DNA of 64,000 nt from Macrosoma leucophasiata (Eukaryota > Arthropoda > Insecta > Lepidoptera > Hedylidae): positions 2,604,001-2,668,000 of the forward strand of contig JAWQUS010000022.1 in the NCBI GenBank assembly GCA_036365455.1. The letters run 5' to 3'. The translations under genes were made by a program, and so were the position numbers. Shown piece after piece: positions 1-10,444 of the stretch (within the stretch, counting starts at the first letter, position 1; each line of letters opens with the position of its first letter). The notes under the pieces were generated by a model. It saw only the letters and a program-made list of their open reading frames with translations, was not told the origin of the DNA and made no database searches.

Positions 1-56
1 AATTCCGGGCTAACTGTTGTGAACACAGCTTATTACTAAATATATTATTTTTCAAG

Positions 57-3000
57 GTCATATTCATGCATCTACTCCCAGCTGTGATGGTCGATACTGC
101 TCTGCGGCTGCTTGGAAGAAAACCGATGTAAGTAAAATAATTTCAAATTCATCAATAATCATTGGTAGTGTTCCAGTTAGAGTGTAGGTGCTCGAGGATG
201 TAGACACCACCGCATTACCTAATCTATCTACCGGAAAATGGTAGTTTTCAGCACTATCGTGTTCTGGTTAGATGGTAATGTATGACCCCGTATATGGCCA
301 TGTACTTTGATTACTGTGTATAACTTTTACAGAGATAAAGTAAGGTCTGGGGGCAATGCATCTACATTTTGTCCTCTGCTCGTTATGTAGGTGTCTATAG
401 GCTGCAGTAATCACTTAACAACAATGTGAACTGCATCCTTGTTTGCATAATTTGCTTAATATCTGTTTTACAGTATCCAACAGGAAGAGACGTCGGCTTA
501 TTTCGGATCTGTAGAGCGTTATCTCTTTCGCATCTCACTTATTTGAATTTTGTCGATCGTTTTGATTATAGGACTTATTACACGGCACGGTATTCAGGGT
601 ACGATAGCAAGGGTCAGGGTAGTGTAATAACATTTAGGGAGTTAGGGCTCTAATTAGGGCGACCGGAGCGGCCCGTGTTTTTGTACTGTGATTAAGTTTG
701 GGCGCTGTCGACCGGATAGTGTAATAAGCGAAAAGCCGGCGCGAGGCCACGCCCACCCTTTCTGCCGAACCCTGAATACCGTGTCGTGTAATAACCTTTT
801 AAGTTTTGACCAATACCGGACTTCAGATGCTTAAATAGGCAGTGTGCAGCAGAGATAACGCTCTATGAAGCCGAAACTAGCCGATTGTCTCTTTCCTATG
901 AAGCCGAAACTAGCCGATTGTCTCTTTCATAGGTTCGATGTGCATTATTTCTTGATGAGTACTATACTTTAAAAAATTGATTTCTTAATACTTAATACTA
1001 TCGATTCGGTAATTATTGATTTCTTATGATTTTTCGAAAATGTCAAAACTGTTATTTTTATCGTTAATCTTACTCAAAAAAATTTTTTTTTGAGCATTCT
1101 TTCAAAACCATTTAGAGACCAGAAAAAACAATGCCACATTGACTATCGGTATATCGAAGTGTTGAAGTGTTTGTATAAAAAACGCCACCATGTCAGTCCG
1201 AGTACAGGACCAATGCACGAGGGCGATTCCTTTGCAGAGGGGAGTAAGACAGGGAGATGTCATTTCACCCGTGCTCTTCACCAATGCAATGGAAGACGCC
1301 TTCAAGCTCCTGGAATGGCAAGGACTAGGCATCAATGTCAATGGCAAATACATCACTCACCTTCTATTTGCCGACGAAATTATAGTCATGGCAGAGTCGC
1401 TGGAAGATCTCAGCACAATGCTCGAAGACCTCAATCGAGTGTCTCAAAGAGTGGGCCTTAAAATGAACATGGATAAGACCAAGGTCACGTTCAATAACCT
1501 TGTATCGCCCACTCCAGTGTCCGTTGGGAACTCGATCCTCGAAGTTGTCGACGAATATGTCTATTTAGGACAAACCATACAACTAGGCAGGTCGAACTTC
1601 GAGAAAGAGGTCATTCACCGAATCCAACTCGGCTGGGCAGCGTTCGGGAAGTTAAGGAGCGTTTTCTCGTCAAACATCCCGCAGTCCTTGAAGACGAAAG
1701 TCTTTAATCAGTGCGTTTTGCCGGTGATGACCTGTGCCGATACGTGGTCTCTCACTATGGGTTTCGTACGAAAGCTCCAAGTCACTCAGCGGTCAATAGA
1801 AAGGGCTATGCTCGGCGTTTCCCTAGTGGATCGAATCAGAAATTAGGAGATCCGTAGGCGAACGAAAGTCGCTGACATAGCCAACCAGATTTCCAAGCTG
1901 AAGTGGCAATGGGCAGGGCACATAGCTCGGAGAACCGATAGCCGCTGGGGCAGTAAGGTTCTCGAGTGGAGACCACGTATCGGCAAACGCAGCGTAGGAC
2001 GTCCACCTGCAAGATGGACCGACGACCTGATCAAGGCTGCAGGTACCCGCTGGATGCACGTCGCTTCCGATCGGTCGGCATGGAGGTCATTGGGGGAGGC
2101 CTATGTTCAGCAGTGGACGTCCTATGGTTGATATGATGATGATGATGAAAAACAATGAGGTGGTGTCTACCCGCGAACGCTCGACTCTCATAGAATGTTC
2201 TCGAAATCAGTCAGATCGCAATAATACTTAAAGACAGACAAAAAGGTGTGTAGCGTTGGTATTTGTAATACAATATTGTTTTATCTGAAATTCAGTGATG
2301 TAAAATTTTTGTATAAAGTTGTTAACGTTGGTATAAAGAATCGTCTATATTGTGTTTCTTAAATATTTTGTGTGTAACTATGAGGGTGGCATATTCGAAA
2401 CAGAACAACCCCTCGATAAACATTAAAGATAAAAAAACAGTAATTTTTCATAATACCTACTTTATGAGGATGTAAGAAAGAGGCTTTGTGTGAATGATAG
2501 TATCGGTGCAAAAATGAAAAAAGGCATGCTCCGATGGTTCGGGCATACAGAAAGAATGTCGAATGAGCGAATGACTAAACAGATATACAATGCGAATGTA
2601 GATGGTTGCAGAGGCCCAGGTCGAGTTCTGTCTGATGGTGGGGTCAAACGTCTTAGGAATCGGCGTGCATCTATGAAGAGAATGATGAAGGTAGACGAGG
2701 CACGAGAGGTTTGTCAGGACCGGGATATCTGGCGCTCTACACTCCCTCCCTACCCCGTTAGGGACCTGACGTATACATACATACATACCTACTTTATTTT
2801 TTTATTAGGCTCGTGAAGATTCAAAGGCGTATTTATAATAGCAACATAGCAATCGAGTACTTTATGACACAGCAGTGGACCTTCACAAATAATAATTTCG
2901 TAAGCCTACGCGATAAATTGAAACCAGAAGATAAGAGATACTTTTATTATGACGTGGAGGGTATAGATAAGGAAGAATTCTACACAGACTGTGTAAAAGC

Positions 3001-4148
3001 TGCAGAGAAACATTTGATGAAAGTGACGCCTGCGCAAATGAAAAACGCACGGACTCATCTCAAGAGGTATTTTTTATTGTAATATTTTAATTTTTTTGCA
3101 ATTACACATGCTATTGTTGGTAGAGCTTCAGTGACGGAGCTCGCGGGCTTAGGCGCCACCGCATTACCTAATATACTTGCCGCGAAATGGTAGTGTTCAG
3201 CACTATCGTGTTCCGGTTATATGGTAATTTACGGCCCTGTAATTTCCGACACAGAGGCATAACATCTTAGGCCTCAGGAGTGGTAACGCATCTGCATTTT
3301 GACCTTGGTCTTTGTGCGAGTATCTATAGGCTGCAGTCATCACTTAACACCAATGTGAACTGCAAGCTTGTTTGCCACTTCTATAACATAAAAAACCAGC
3401 ACACGTTCTGCCGTGTGCCGGCCAAGTCTGATAGTAGAAACACCCCCCTTCTCCCCCCCTGGCAGACGCCTTAAGCCGAGGTCCGTACCTCATTTGGAGG
3501 TGCCCTTAGGCTCAGTGCCACCCTCTCCCCGCGCAGTGGGCTCTGCAGTACGGCCGCATTGCACTCGCACTGTAGTGCCACAGTACAAAGGGCCTCGTCG
3601 ATGCGCATGTTTGTGCGAGTGTGACGTTTCAAGGTTTTGTACGTAGTTTCCACACTGTTCGTATTTGCACTGTGGTAGTGCCAACTCCGTTAATCCAGGC
3701 CGAGCTGTGCACCTCTCAAGTCCGGTTACACTGTAGAGGCATTTTGCCAACAGTAACATTGCCCATTCGAAAAAAAAAATATGAAAACCGCTTCACCGCC
3801 TACTGCGGCAGCGCGCAAACCCTTGTGTGCGACGTCTTACACAAAAATTATTTTTTTTTGTTTCTGTGACTTAAATTAAAGAGTACATACATATATACAT
3901 ACATAAACTTGACGTGGAGAGCATATTGCACCCTCAGTAATTTAAAGACATAATTTTACAACACAGTTTTTTGAAAGCGTTTGTATGAAAAACGTTCCAA
4001 ATTATTTTTTAAAATTAAAAAAAATTGTTTCAGGTTAATATTTCTGGATGGATTATTGAAAATATTTTTCTACACTTTTGTGATTTGGAAAATTATCAAT
4101 ATTCAATACGTTCAAAATATGGCTCAAGATTATTTGAATGTTTTCTGA
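57..4148 (+). CDS. FAR: Fatty acyl-CoA reductase C (FAR-C), 3' part only
   Basis: This is the C-terminal end of an NADPH-dependent fatty acyl-CoA reductase, which makes fatty alcohols from acyl-CoA. Three coding exons are visible: 57-127, 2809-3066 and 4034-4148 (TGA). Acceptors are TTTTCAAG, TTATTAG and TTTCAG; donors are GTAAGT and GTATTT. Splice phases fit throughout (exon 1 ends in AT, completed by G to give Met). Exons 1 and 2 have exactly the sizes (71 and 258 nt) of exons 11 and 12 of FAR-A and FAR-B. The translation gives the FAR hinge (HLLPAVMVDTALRLLG), the FAR_C 'sterile' domain (QQWTF, DVEGIDKEEF) and a hydrophobic last exon. The catalytic N-terminal half lies left of the window. 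The last exon runs four codons longer than in FAR-A. The gene converges on FAR-A. Confidence 0.88.
172..452 (+). repeat. Diverged copy of the GGTGGTAGAGCTC repeat (family S1)
   Basis: Aligns over most of its length with better copies at 44408-44695 and 52679-52980: ACCACCGCATTACCTAAT, a block related to TAGTGTTCAGCACTATCGTG, and a TGAACTGCAT end. Lies in a FAR-C intron. Confidence 0.6.
484..936. repeat. TIR MITE (family M, GCTTATTTCGG...AACTAGCCGA), interrupted
   Basis: The inverted ends read GAGACGTCGGCTTATTTCGG..TAGAGCGTTATCTC and GAGATAACGCTCTA..GAAACTAGCCGATTGTCTC. The same element recurs at 36012-36250, 38888-39435 and 49610-50225. Another TIR element (575-794) sits inside it. The right end GAAGCCGAAACTAGCCGATT is duplicated in tandem at 865-930. 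Confidence 0.6.
575..794. repeat. Short TIR element TTATTACACGRCACGG, nested in a family M MITE
   Basis: About 26-bp terminal inverted repeats with one mismatch (TTATTACACGGCACGGTATT at the left; the reverse complement at the right has GACACGG). Length about 220 bp, no coding capacity, GC-richer interior. No clear target duplication was seen. Confidence 0.6.
1132..2148 (+). pseudogene. 5'-truncated RTE-clade LINE, decayed
   Basis: Nearly identical in protein to the C-terminal third of the intact RTE at 55764-58941 (QGDVISPVLFTNAMEDAF, YVYLGQTIQLGRSNFEKE). The catalytic FADD motif is changed to FADE, and a stop interrupts after DRIRN. It ends in a GATGAT repeat tail, as RTE elements do. It sits in a FAR-C intron, same orientation. 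Confidence 0.85.
2464..2791 (+). pseudogene. LINE 3' fragment ending in a (CATA)n tail (family L)
   Basis: Encodes the C-terminal region seen in the other copies (MKKGMLRWFGHTERMSNERMTKQIYNA) and ends GACGTATACATACATACATAC. It lacks 24 bp (PRLTYHDQIG region) present in the copy at 13425-13890. Its tail lies only 18 bp before the FAR-C exon at 2809. Confidence 0.75.
3114..3397 (+). repeat. Family S1 repeat, near full length
   Basis: Starts GGTAGAGCTTCAGTGACGGAG and ends GCCACTTCTATAACATAAAAAA, an A-rich end typical of a retroposed element. In the last FAR-C intron. Confidence 0.75.
3398..4033. other. Last FAR-C intron, remainder
   Basis: The first half (3400-3770) is GC-rich with C runs and short open frames on both strands that I do not recognise. 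The rest is AT-rich up to the TTGTTTCAG acceptor at 4033. Confidence 0.4.
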
Positions 4149-4325
4149 AGTTTATGATACCTATGTTTAAAACTATATTTTAAATACATAATTTTAATGA
4201 TCTATTGTGGATATGATGTTAAAAATTGTTTATATTCAATAATTTTACTAATTATATTTGCGAATTTTCTCGCCTTTACAACGTCGAAACGTCGGGTACA
4301 AGAAGTTGAGAGTGTTGTAGGTATA

Positions 4326-4326
4326 C

Positions 4327-4376
<50 letters not shown>
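4326..4376. repeat. (AT)n microsatellite
   Basis: Pure AT dinucleotide run downstream of the FAR-C stop. Confidence 0.9.
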
Positions 4377-4377
<1 letters not shown>

Positions 4378-4559
4378 AGAAAATCCGCAAATATATCTAA
4401 TTCTACAATGCATGAAGCTTGCGAAAACCTGCAAAAACGTTAATATGCAATGAATACAAATGTTTCAAGATTTTTTAAATAATTTCTGAAATTAAATACG
4501 TTTAAAACTGTATTTTTCTTAATTTGGTTAAGTTAAATTTTGGTTAAGTAAAATAAACG

Positions 4560-5640
4560 TTTTTTTTATTGGTACCTATTATTTCGCTTCCGTCGATAGC
4601 TCTAAATGGAACATGTATTGCACATTGCGATAAGGTCAAAAACTTGGGTATAATTCTTGGCAATTGTTTAAATTGGAAACCACAAATAACTGAGGTAAGC
4701 CGGAAAATGTTTGCAGCCGTTGGCTCCCTGCGAAGACTCCAAAATTTCTTGCCCACACCCACTAAAATTACACTAGCTCGATCTCTTCTTCTTCCGATTT
4801 TAGATTACGCCGACATAAAATATCTTATCCAGACTTATCTCAGGAGCAATTAAATAAGCTTGAGCGGCTTGAAAACTTATGCATACGATTTATATTTGGA
4901 TTACGCAAATATGATCACGTCTCTGATTTTCGCAAACACCTCAAGTGGCTACCCATTCGTTCACGCAGGGTATATATACACATATTCTTTCTTTTCTGTA
5001 CTGTCTCTTATTCAATCCACACACCCCAACTAATTTAAAAGAACGTTTTCCTTTTTTTAGCTCTATCCATCCCTGGATGTCCCTTCGTTCTTCCGACAAC
5101 CTCCTTCTAACGGTTCCAGTACATTCGTCTACTTTTTACGCCAAATCATTTACTGTTGAAGCGCGCATAGCCCAGCAGCTGGTGTAGATCGTAAGCGATC
5201 TGCTCGGTTAAGCACTACGGGTGCGGTCGGGTAGGGTGACCGCTAGTGGCAAATTAAATGCGCGTTTCCGTGCTTCGGAGGGCACGTTAAGCTGTCGGTC
5301 CCGGTTGCTATCGACAGATAGCAGTCGTTAAACCTTGTCGGAGGCCTTATGAGCGGTTTGAAAACATCCGACAGCGGGTTGGCCACTAACGCACCCACCT
5401 CCACCAATCCGCATTGGAGCAGCGTGGTGGAGTAAGCTCCAGGCCTCCCCCCAAAAAGGGGAGAGAGTCGTGCCCAGCAGTGGGACGTATAATGGGTTGC
5501 CATTATTATTATTATTATTATTTACTGTTGAGGCAATCTGACTTTAGAATTCTCTTCCGGTGGATATCCGGCAAGTTCAGTTATTGCCATTCTTGGTATG
5601 CAGGTTGTCTATCAGCGGTAGTTAACACTTTCACGGACAG
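4560..5640 (+). pseudogene. Non-LTR retrotransposon RT C-terminal fragment, interrupted by a SINE
   Basis: The frame at 4569-4853 (VKNLGIILGNCLNWKPQI, LLLPILDYAD) is typical of the region after the RT catalytic core in jockey/CR1-like LINEs. It continues in other frames to about 5165 (LENLCIRFIFGLRK, WLPIRSRR). A 5S-type SINE inserted at 5160 splits it; LINE sequence resumes at 5521. Frameshifts make it a relic. Confidence 0.7.
5160..5520 (+). mobile_element. 5S rRNA-derived SINE, with target duplication
   Basis: The head contains GGTTAAGCAC, CGGGTGCGGTCGGG and GTGACCGCTAGTGGCAA, which line up with the internal promoter (boxes A to C) of 5S rRNA. The tail is GCCCAGCAGTGGGACGTATA followed by (ATT)n. 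An 11-12 bp duplication (TTTACTGTTGA) flanks it at 5149-5159 and 5521-5531. This copy lacks a few bases of the C-box region (GTAGTGTGATGG reads GTAGG). Confidence 0.75.
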
Positions 5641-5648
5641 TAAACATC

Positions 5649-5784
5649 TTTTTTTTATGTAATGGAAGTGATACACAAGCAGTTTATATTGATGTTAAGT
5701 GATGACTGCAGCCTATCGACACCCACACAAAGACCAAGGTCTAAATGCAGATGCGTTACCACCCCTGAGGCCTAAGGTGTTATA
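5649..5784 (-). repeat. Family S1 repeat, first part, split by the LTR element
   Basis: Begins TTTTTTATGTAATGGAAGTG and runs to CTAAGGTGTTAT. The remaining S1 sequence (CTCTGTTCCGG..ACACGATAGTGCTGAAC) appears at about 10947-11028, beyond the LTR element. Confidence 0.7.
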
Positions 5785-5788
5785 TATA

Positions 5789-6150
5789 TATAAGTCTGTT
5801 TTACTACATGAAAGAAATAAACCTTGTGTTGCTGTAAAGAAGATTTATTGTTAGTTTTTTTTTATACAGAGACTATTTTATTTAGGTAATATAAAACAAT
5901 ATGAACTCAAACCTGTAAAGAAGAAACGACAATGAAAGTTTATTCTTTCACTTTTAAAACATAAAATAATATAATACTAAAATTTTCATTGATTATCCAA
6001 TTGTCAATCAACTCGTATTTAAATCTGTCATCTGACATTCTGAATTCGTTCCTTCTTTAAAATCAGACAATTAAAAAGTTAAAAACTATAACCAAACTTC
6101 ATGGTAAGTAAACACACAGAGTGCGAAGAAAGAAATAGTATTTCTTTACA
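5789..6150 (-). repeat. 3' LTR of the Gypsy element
   Basis: Starts TGTAAAGAAATAC on the element strand right after the polypurine tract (6152-6160). Contains AATAAA motifs. Same length and sequence as the 5' LTR. Confidence 0.9.
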
Positions 6151-6187
6151 TCTCCCCCCATGGGGAAGAAAATTCACCCGTGAATTT

Positions 6188-9100
6188 TCACTCCAGTTCT
6201 CCATTTGATATTAGCACATTCTCATCCTCTGTTATCTGTACTGGAATTAGTTTTGTGATATGAAAAAGATTTGACTCTGTTTTTCTATGTCCTGTATCTA
6301 TCTCGTAAATTGTATTAGATTTCTTTTTAATTATTTTATATGGTCCAATTCTCAATTCATCTAGCTTTTTCCTATTTAGTTTATTCCCATTTTCTATATA
6401 TACTAGATCTCCCACACTGAATTCTCTTTGTTTTCTATTCCTATCATACCTCATTTTGTTATAGTAATGTGATTTCAAGGTATTATTAAGCGCTGTTTTC
6501 TTATCTCCGATCCAGTCACTATTTATACCTCCTTGTTGTAGTTCTTTTGGTAAAACCTTAACATCTGTTCCGTATAGCAAATAACATGGTGCATAGCCAG
6601 TTACTGAGTGGTTAGTCTGATTGTATTTTTCTACACATTCATGTGCTATTGTAGTCCACGCTCTGTTTTCTCCATCTTCATTGATTTTGCATCTAATTTT
6701 GTTAACTATCGTTTGATTCAACCTTTCATTTAGGCCATTAGAAAACGGTGCATTCACTGCTGTAAAAATTATTGTTATTTGTTTGTCAGTAAGGAATTTC
6801 TTGAATTCTTTAGAGTTTATTCCAGGATACTGGTCGGTAAGGAGCATCCCAATCTCTTCGGTTTCAGCGACCTTATTTATTAGCTTTATAAAGTCATGTG
6901 CACCCTGGGTTTTTGATGTTATAATAAATGCATATCTAGTGAAGTGGTCCACTAAAAGATGTATGTATTTTTTGGTTGATCTAGAACCACCAAAACCTCC
7001 AATTGTGTCTATTGATACTATTTCAAAGGGTCTTGTCGCTGGGCCTAAATATGACATTAATCCGTATTTGTGTTGTCCTCTTGTTTTGTTTTTTATGCAA
7101 ATTTCACAATTCCTACAAACATTTTTAATATTTTTCGTTAAATTTTTTGTTGCGTACAGTGAGCTAATAGTCGTTAGCATTTGTCCCACTCCAATGTGAC
7201 ATAGATCTTCATGTATTCGCTTTATAAATTTAATACTGAATTCTTCTGTTATTATTATTTTCTCTTTGTTCCTAATTCTTTTGAAGTATAAATTGTGTTT
7301 TTTGATTATTTTATTATTGTTTCTCTGTATTTCTTTATTTTGATTCTGATCTATTACAATATCTTCTAATGTAATTAAGTTCACAACTTTCAGTTGTTCT
7401 TCTAGATTATCCTCTGGTTCTAATACAGGATTCCGACTTAAACAGTCCGCTTCTAAATTATCTTTTCCAGGGGAATATTTGATTTTAAAATCATATTGTG
7501 AAAGGTAATAAGTCAAATCACCTAGTTCTTCGTCTGTTCTAGCTTTTAAGTTCATGTTTTCTAATGGTTTATGGTCTGTGTAGACTGTAAACGATTTACC
7601 TATCAGCCAGTACTGCCAATATCTTAGTGCTTCTTTAATAGCTAAGCATTCTAAATATATTGCCTTTTTCTTCTTTTGCGCTCCATTCAGTTTTTTTGAA
7701 AAATAGGCTACTGGTTTTTCTTTACCATCTAGTTGTACTTGTTTTAAAATTGCTCCAACACCCAGCAGAGAACCATCAGTATAAATATTTATTGGTAGAT
7801 TTTGATCATAAATTTCTAGTATTGGCTGTGAACACAAGAGACTCTTTATTTTTTCAAACGCATTTTGACATTCTTCAGACCAAACAAACTTTTGATTTTT
7901 TCTTAGCAAATTATGTAATGGGTCAAGAATTATTGCGCTCCTTGGTATATATTTATGGTAAAAGTTTACTTTTCCCAAAAATTGTCGAATATTCTTCTGG
8001 GTTTTTGGTACTGGAAATTCTTTTATCGAAATGAGATTGTCCTTCAGTGGTTGGATAGAATTATATTGAATGATATGTCCCAGGTATTTTACCGAATCTG
8101 ATGCAAATGTACATTTTATAAATTTTAGTCGAAATCCTTCCGTTTGAATTGCTTCTAGTAACTGTTTCAAGTGACTTATGTGTTCATCAAATGAGTTTGA
8201 AAATATCAGGATGTCATCTATATAATTGACAGCAAAATCGGTTAGTTTATATTTTCTAAGTATGTTACACAATATTCTTTGAAATATTGCTGGAGCAGTC
8301 TTCAAACCAAATGGTAGGCAAGTCCATTGAAAGTGTCCCTCTTGAGTTACAAACCCTGTCTTCTTCCTGTCCTCTACTCGTAGAGGTATAGACCAAAAAG
8401 CTGAATTAACGTCTAAGCTTGTAAAAAATTTGCAATTTCTTGTTTTTGTCATTAAATCGTCAATTAATGGGAAGGGTTGAGCCTGAGGAACTACAATTTT
8501 ATTTAAATCCCTGAAGTCTATACAGAGCCTTGATTTTTTATTTTCTTCCTTTTTAAATGTCAAAGTTACTGGTGCTGCGAATGGACTATAAGATTCTTCT
8601 ATAAGCGCATTATCCAATAATTCGGCTATTTGTTCTGCTATCTCTTTTTTGTCTTCTATAGTGCATCTGTATGGCCTCTTGCTGCAGTATTTATCCATTA
8701 ATAAATCTATTCTTGCTTCATATCCTTTAACCATTCCCACGTCATACTTGTTTTTGGCAAAAACTGATTGATATTGTTGTATTAGCTTATTTATTTCTTC
8801 CCTTTTATCATCATCTAAATGACCAACCTTTATTTCAAATTCCTCTTCTTTGATATGTTCATTAAAATTAATTTTGTTTTCGTTTTCATATTTATTACCT
8901 TCATTTTCACCTTCGTCTATCTTTTTCTCCATTTTTTTACTATTCTTTTCATGTAAGTATTGTTTCTGAGTTATTTTTAACTCCTCATTTTGTACTAGCT
9001 TGTATTTCTTTATCATATCTAATCCTATTAAGAAATCATATCTGAATTTGTGTTCGTCAATGATGTACACATCCACATTTTCTTCTATTTCAAAAATTTT

Positions 9101-9298
9101 TATTTTTAAATTTGTCAAACCACTTGTTTTTTGGACACCATTAATTGTTACTATATTTTCTTCATTCGAGTTATGTCCTTTTGTATTTAGTTTTAGTAAT
9201 TTGGAATTAATTAGAGATACATTTGAACCTGAATCGTATACTCCATAAATTTCTAATTTATTATTTAACAGTAGTTTGATCTTAATTAATGGTGTCAC
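6188..9298 (-). CDS. pol: Gypsy pol (protease, RT, RNase H, integrase)
   Basis: 1036 codons open with no stops. Protease motif DSGSN lies near residue 22. RT follows, with the LPFGLKTAP and YIDD catalytic motifs; then RNase H (YTDGS), an integrase HHCC zinc finger (H..H..C-x2-C) and a DDE core ending in a GPY motif (IGPYKII). No chromodomain is seen. There is no ATG at the frame start; the first in-frame codons overlap the gag stop, so it is expected to be made by a -1 frameshift from gag. No envelope-type frame follows. It is full length and could encode active enzymes. Confidence 0.93.
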   Translation of the reverse strand: MTPLIKIKLLLNNKLEIYGVYDSGSNVSLINSKLLKLNTKGHNSNEENIVTINGVQKTSGLTNLKIKIFEIEENVDVYIIDEHKFRYDFLIGLDMIKKYKLVQNEELKITQKQYLHEKNSKKMEKKIDEGENEGNKYENENKINFNEHIKEEEFEIKVGHLDDDKREEINKLIQQYQSVFAKNKYDVGMVKGYEARIDLLMDKYCSKRPYRCTIEDKKEIAEQIAELLDNALIEESYSPFAAPVTLTFKKEENKKSRLCIDFRDLNKIVVPQAQPFPLIDDLMTKTRNCKFFTSLDVNSAFWSIPLRVEDRKKTGFVTQEGHFQWTCLPFGLKTAPAIFQRILCNILRKYKLTDFAVNYIDDILIFSNSFDEHISHLKQLLEAIQTEGFRLKFIKCTFASDSVKYLGHIIQYNSIQPLKDNLISIKEFPVPKTQKNIRQFLGKVNFYHKYIPRSAIILDPLHNLLRKNQKFVWSEECQNAFEKIKSLLCSQPILEIYDQNLPINIYTDGSLLGVGAILKQVQLDGKEKPVAYFSKKLNGAQKKKKAIYLECLAIKEALRYWQYWLIGKSFTVYTDHKPLENMNLKARTDEELGDLTYYLSQYDFKIKYSPGKDNLEADCLSRNPVLEPEDNLEEQLKVVNLITLEDIVIDQNQNKEIQRNNNKIIKKHNLYFKRIRNKEKIIITEEFSIKFIKRIHEDLCHIGVGQMLTTISSLYATKNLTKNIKNVCRNCEICIKNKTRGQHKYGLMSYLGPATRPFEIVSIDTIGGFGGSRSTKKYIHLLVDHFTRYAFIITSKTQGAHDFIKLINKVAETEEIGMLLTDQYPGINSKEFKKFLTDKQITIIFTAVNAPFSNGLNERLNQTIVNKIRCKINEDGENRAWTTIAHECVEKYNQTNHSVTGYAPCYLLYGTDVKVLPKELQQGGINSDWIGDKKTALNNTLKSHYYNKMRYDRNRKQREFSVGDLVYIENGNKLNRKKLDELRIGPYKIIKKKSNTIYEIDTGHRKTESNLFHITKLIPVQITEDENVLISNGELE

Positions 9299-9300
9299 TA

Positions 9301-10419
9301 CTAGTTTTTTTGTTCTGTTTCATTTAACTCTGCTTCAATCACTGAATTATTTACATGTTTAATATATCTTTTATTTAATTTATCATCTTCTCTAACTCTA
9401 AACCAGCATGCAGCTTCGGAATGATAGCGAACCCCTTTATTTAATTTTACGCATATTTTGCATGGATAACGTCCTTCATTTGTAATATTTATCCTTTGAT
9501 TTTCATACTTTCTGTACGTTCCACTTCTATTTTTATTTACCAAATGTTCATACTTTCTCACCTCATTGAATAAACATACTATATCGTTCATTGCTTCTCT
9601 ATTTATCTTCTCTAATACAAAACCTGGCAAACCTACCGCTATCAGATCCACCAGTGTACCTGTATCAATTGAATTTCTCATGTCCAATAAAAGTTTTTCC
9701 TTTTTAATGGCATAGTCCACTAATGAACCATCCTTATATTTAAATAACAATGCATAGGTCACTTGGTTCCAGTTTTGGTTTGCAAATGACTCACACAACT
9801 TTTCTTTCCAAACTATCCACTCTGAGTTGAGTGTTAATTTTATAATCATTGAGCTGTACCAATCAACACAACTTTTATCCATAAATAGTCGGAGAATCTC
9901 AATTTTTTGTTCATCTTTCATAATACCGAAGCGAGAACATTCTCTCTCAAAAATGTCAATCCATTGCCTTGCATTCGAGTTTTTGCTCGTAAATTTCTCA
10001 ATCACAAACTTCTCTGCGACATATTTCAGATTCTGTTTTTTTAAATCATGTGTATTTTCTATTAACTTTGTAAACATTTCTCTAATTTGTTCTTCAGATG
10101 CTCGGTTATGTTCAATTTCCTCCAGATATTGTTCTCCAAATTGTAAGTTACCATCAGCATCTATGTAAATTTCTCGTAATTTATCTGTCATAGTTATCCA
10201 AACTCTTCGTGTCTGATGTCTTTTCTTTAAACTATTTTTTACTTTGTTGTACACGGCTGTCTCAATTAATTCTTCGTGAAATCCAACAGACTGTAATTCC
10301 TCTGGTATAGCAAATTTTTTTTCATCTTTAGTTGTGATTGAGGTTACACAACAAATATTAGATTTTCCATCATTCGCCGGTAAAATCGTGAATTCAAAAC
10401 GTAACTGCTCCATTTGCAT
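9301..10419 (-). CDS. gag: Gypsy gag
   Basis: 372 aa in one frame, starting about 25 nt after the 5' LTR. The centre shows a capsid-like region (RQWIDIFERECSRFGI, VDWYSSMI). Near the C terminus there is one zinc-knuckle-like cluster C-x2-C-x9-H-x4-C, longer between the second Cys and the His than a retroviral knuckle. Ends GAA CAA AAA AAC TAG, a frameshift context. Confidence 0.85.
   Translation of the reverse strand: MQMEQLRFEFTILPANDGKSNICCVTSITTKDEKKFAIPEELQSVGFHEELIETAVYNKVKNSLKKRHQTRRVWITMTDKLREIYIDADGNLQFGEQYLEEIEHNRASEEQIREMFTKLIENTHDLKKQNLKYVAEKFVIEKFTSKNSNARQWIDIFERECSRFGIMKDEQKIEILRLFMDKSCVDWYSSMIIKLTLNSEWIVWKEKLCESFANQNWNQVTYALLFKYKDGSLVDYAIKKEKLLLDMRNSIDTGTLVDLIAVGLPGFVLEKINREAMNDIVCLFNEVRKYEHLVNKNRSGTYRKYENQRINITNEGRYPCKICVKLNKGVRYHSEAACWFRVREDDKLNKRYIKHVNNSVIEAELNETEQKN
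9304..9310 (-). promoter_or_regulatory. -1 ribosomal frameshift heptamer A AAA AAC
   Basis: In the gag frame the heptamer is followed at once by TAG. Slipping back one base continues in the open pol frame (CTA GTA GTG ACA). This is a known slippery sequence class; a downstream structure was not evaluated. Confidence 0.75.
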
Positions 10420-10434
10420 CTTTTTATAAACAAA

Positions 10435-10444
10435 ATTGTCGTTT
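10435..10444 (-). promoter_or_regulatory. Probable self-priming primer-binding site
   Basis: AAACGACAAT on the element strand directly abuts the LTR end and is the exact complement of ATTGTCGTTT at 10580-10589 in the LTR, at the inferred RNA 5' end. This resembles the Tf1/sushi self-priming arrangement. Confidence 0.55.

Noticed and set aside
1090..1461. Small plus and minus open frames around the truncated LINE
   Set aside because: Out-of-frame readings of the RTE fragment.
6783..8034. Plus-strand open frames inside the LTR element
   Set aside because: Antisense to pol, hydrophobic low-complexity translations, no independent support.
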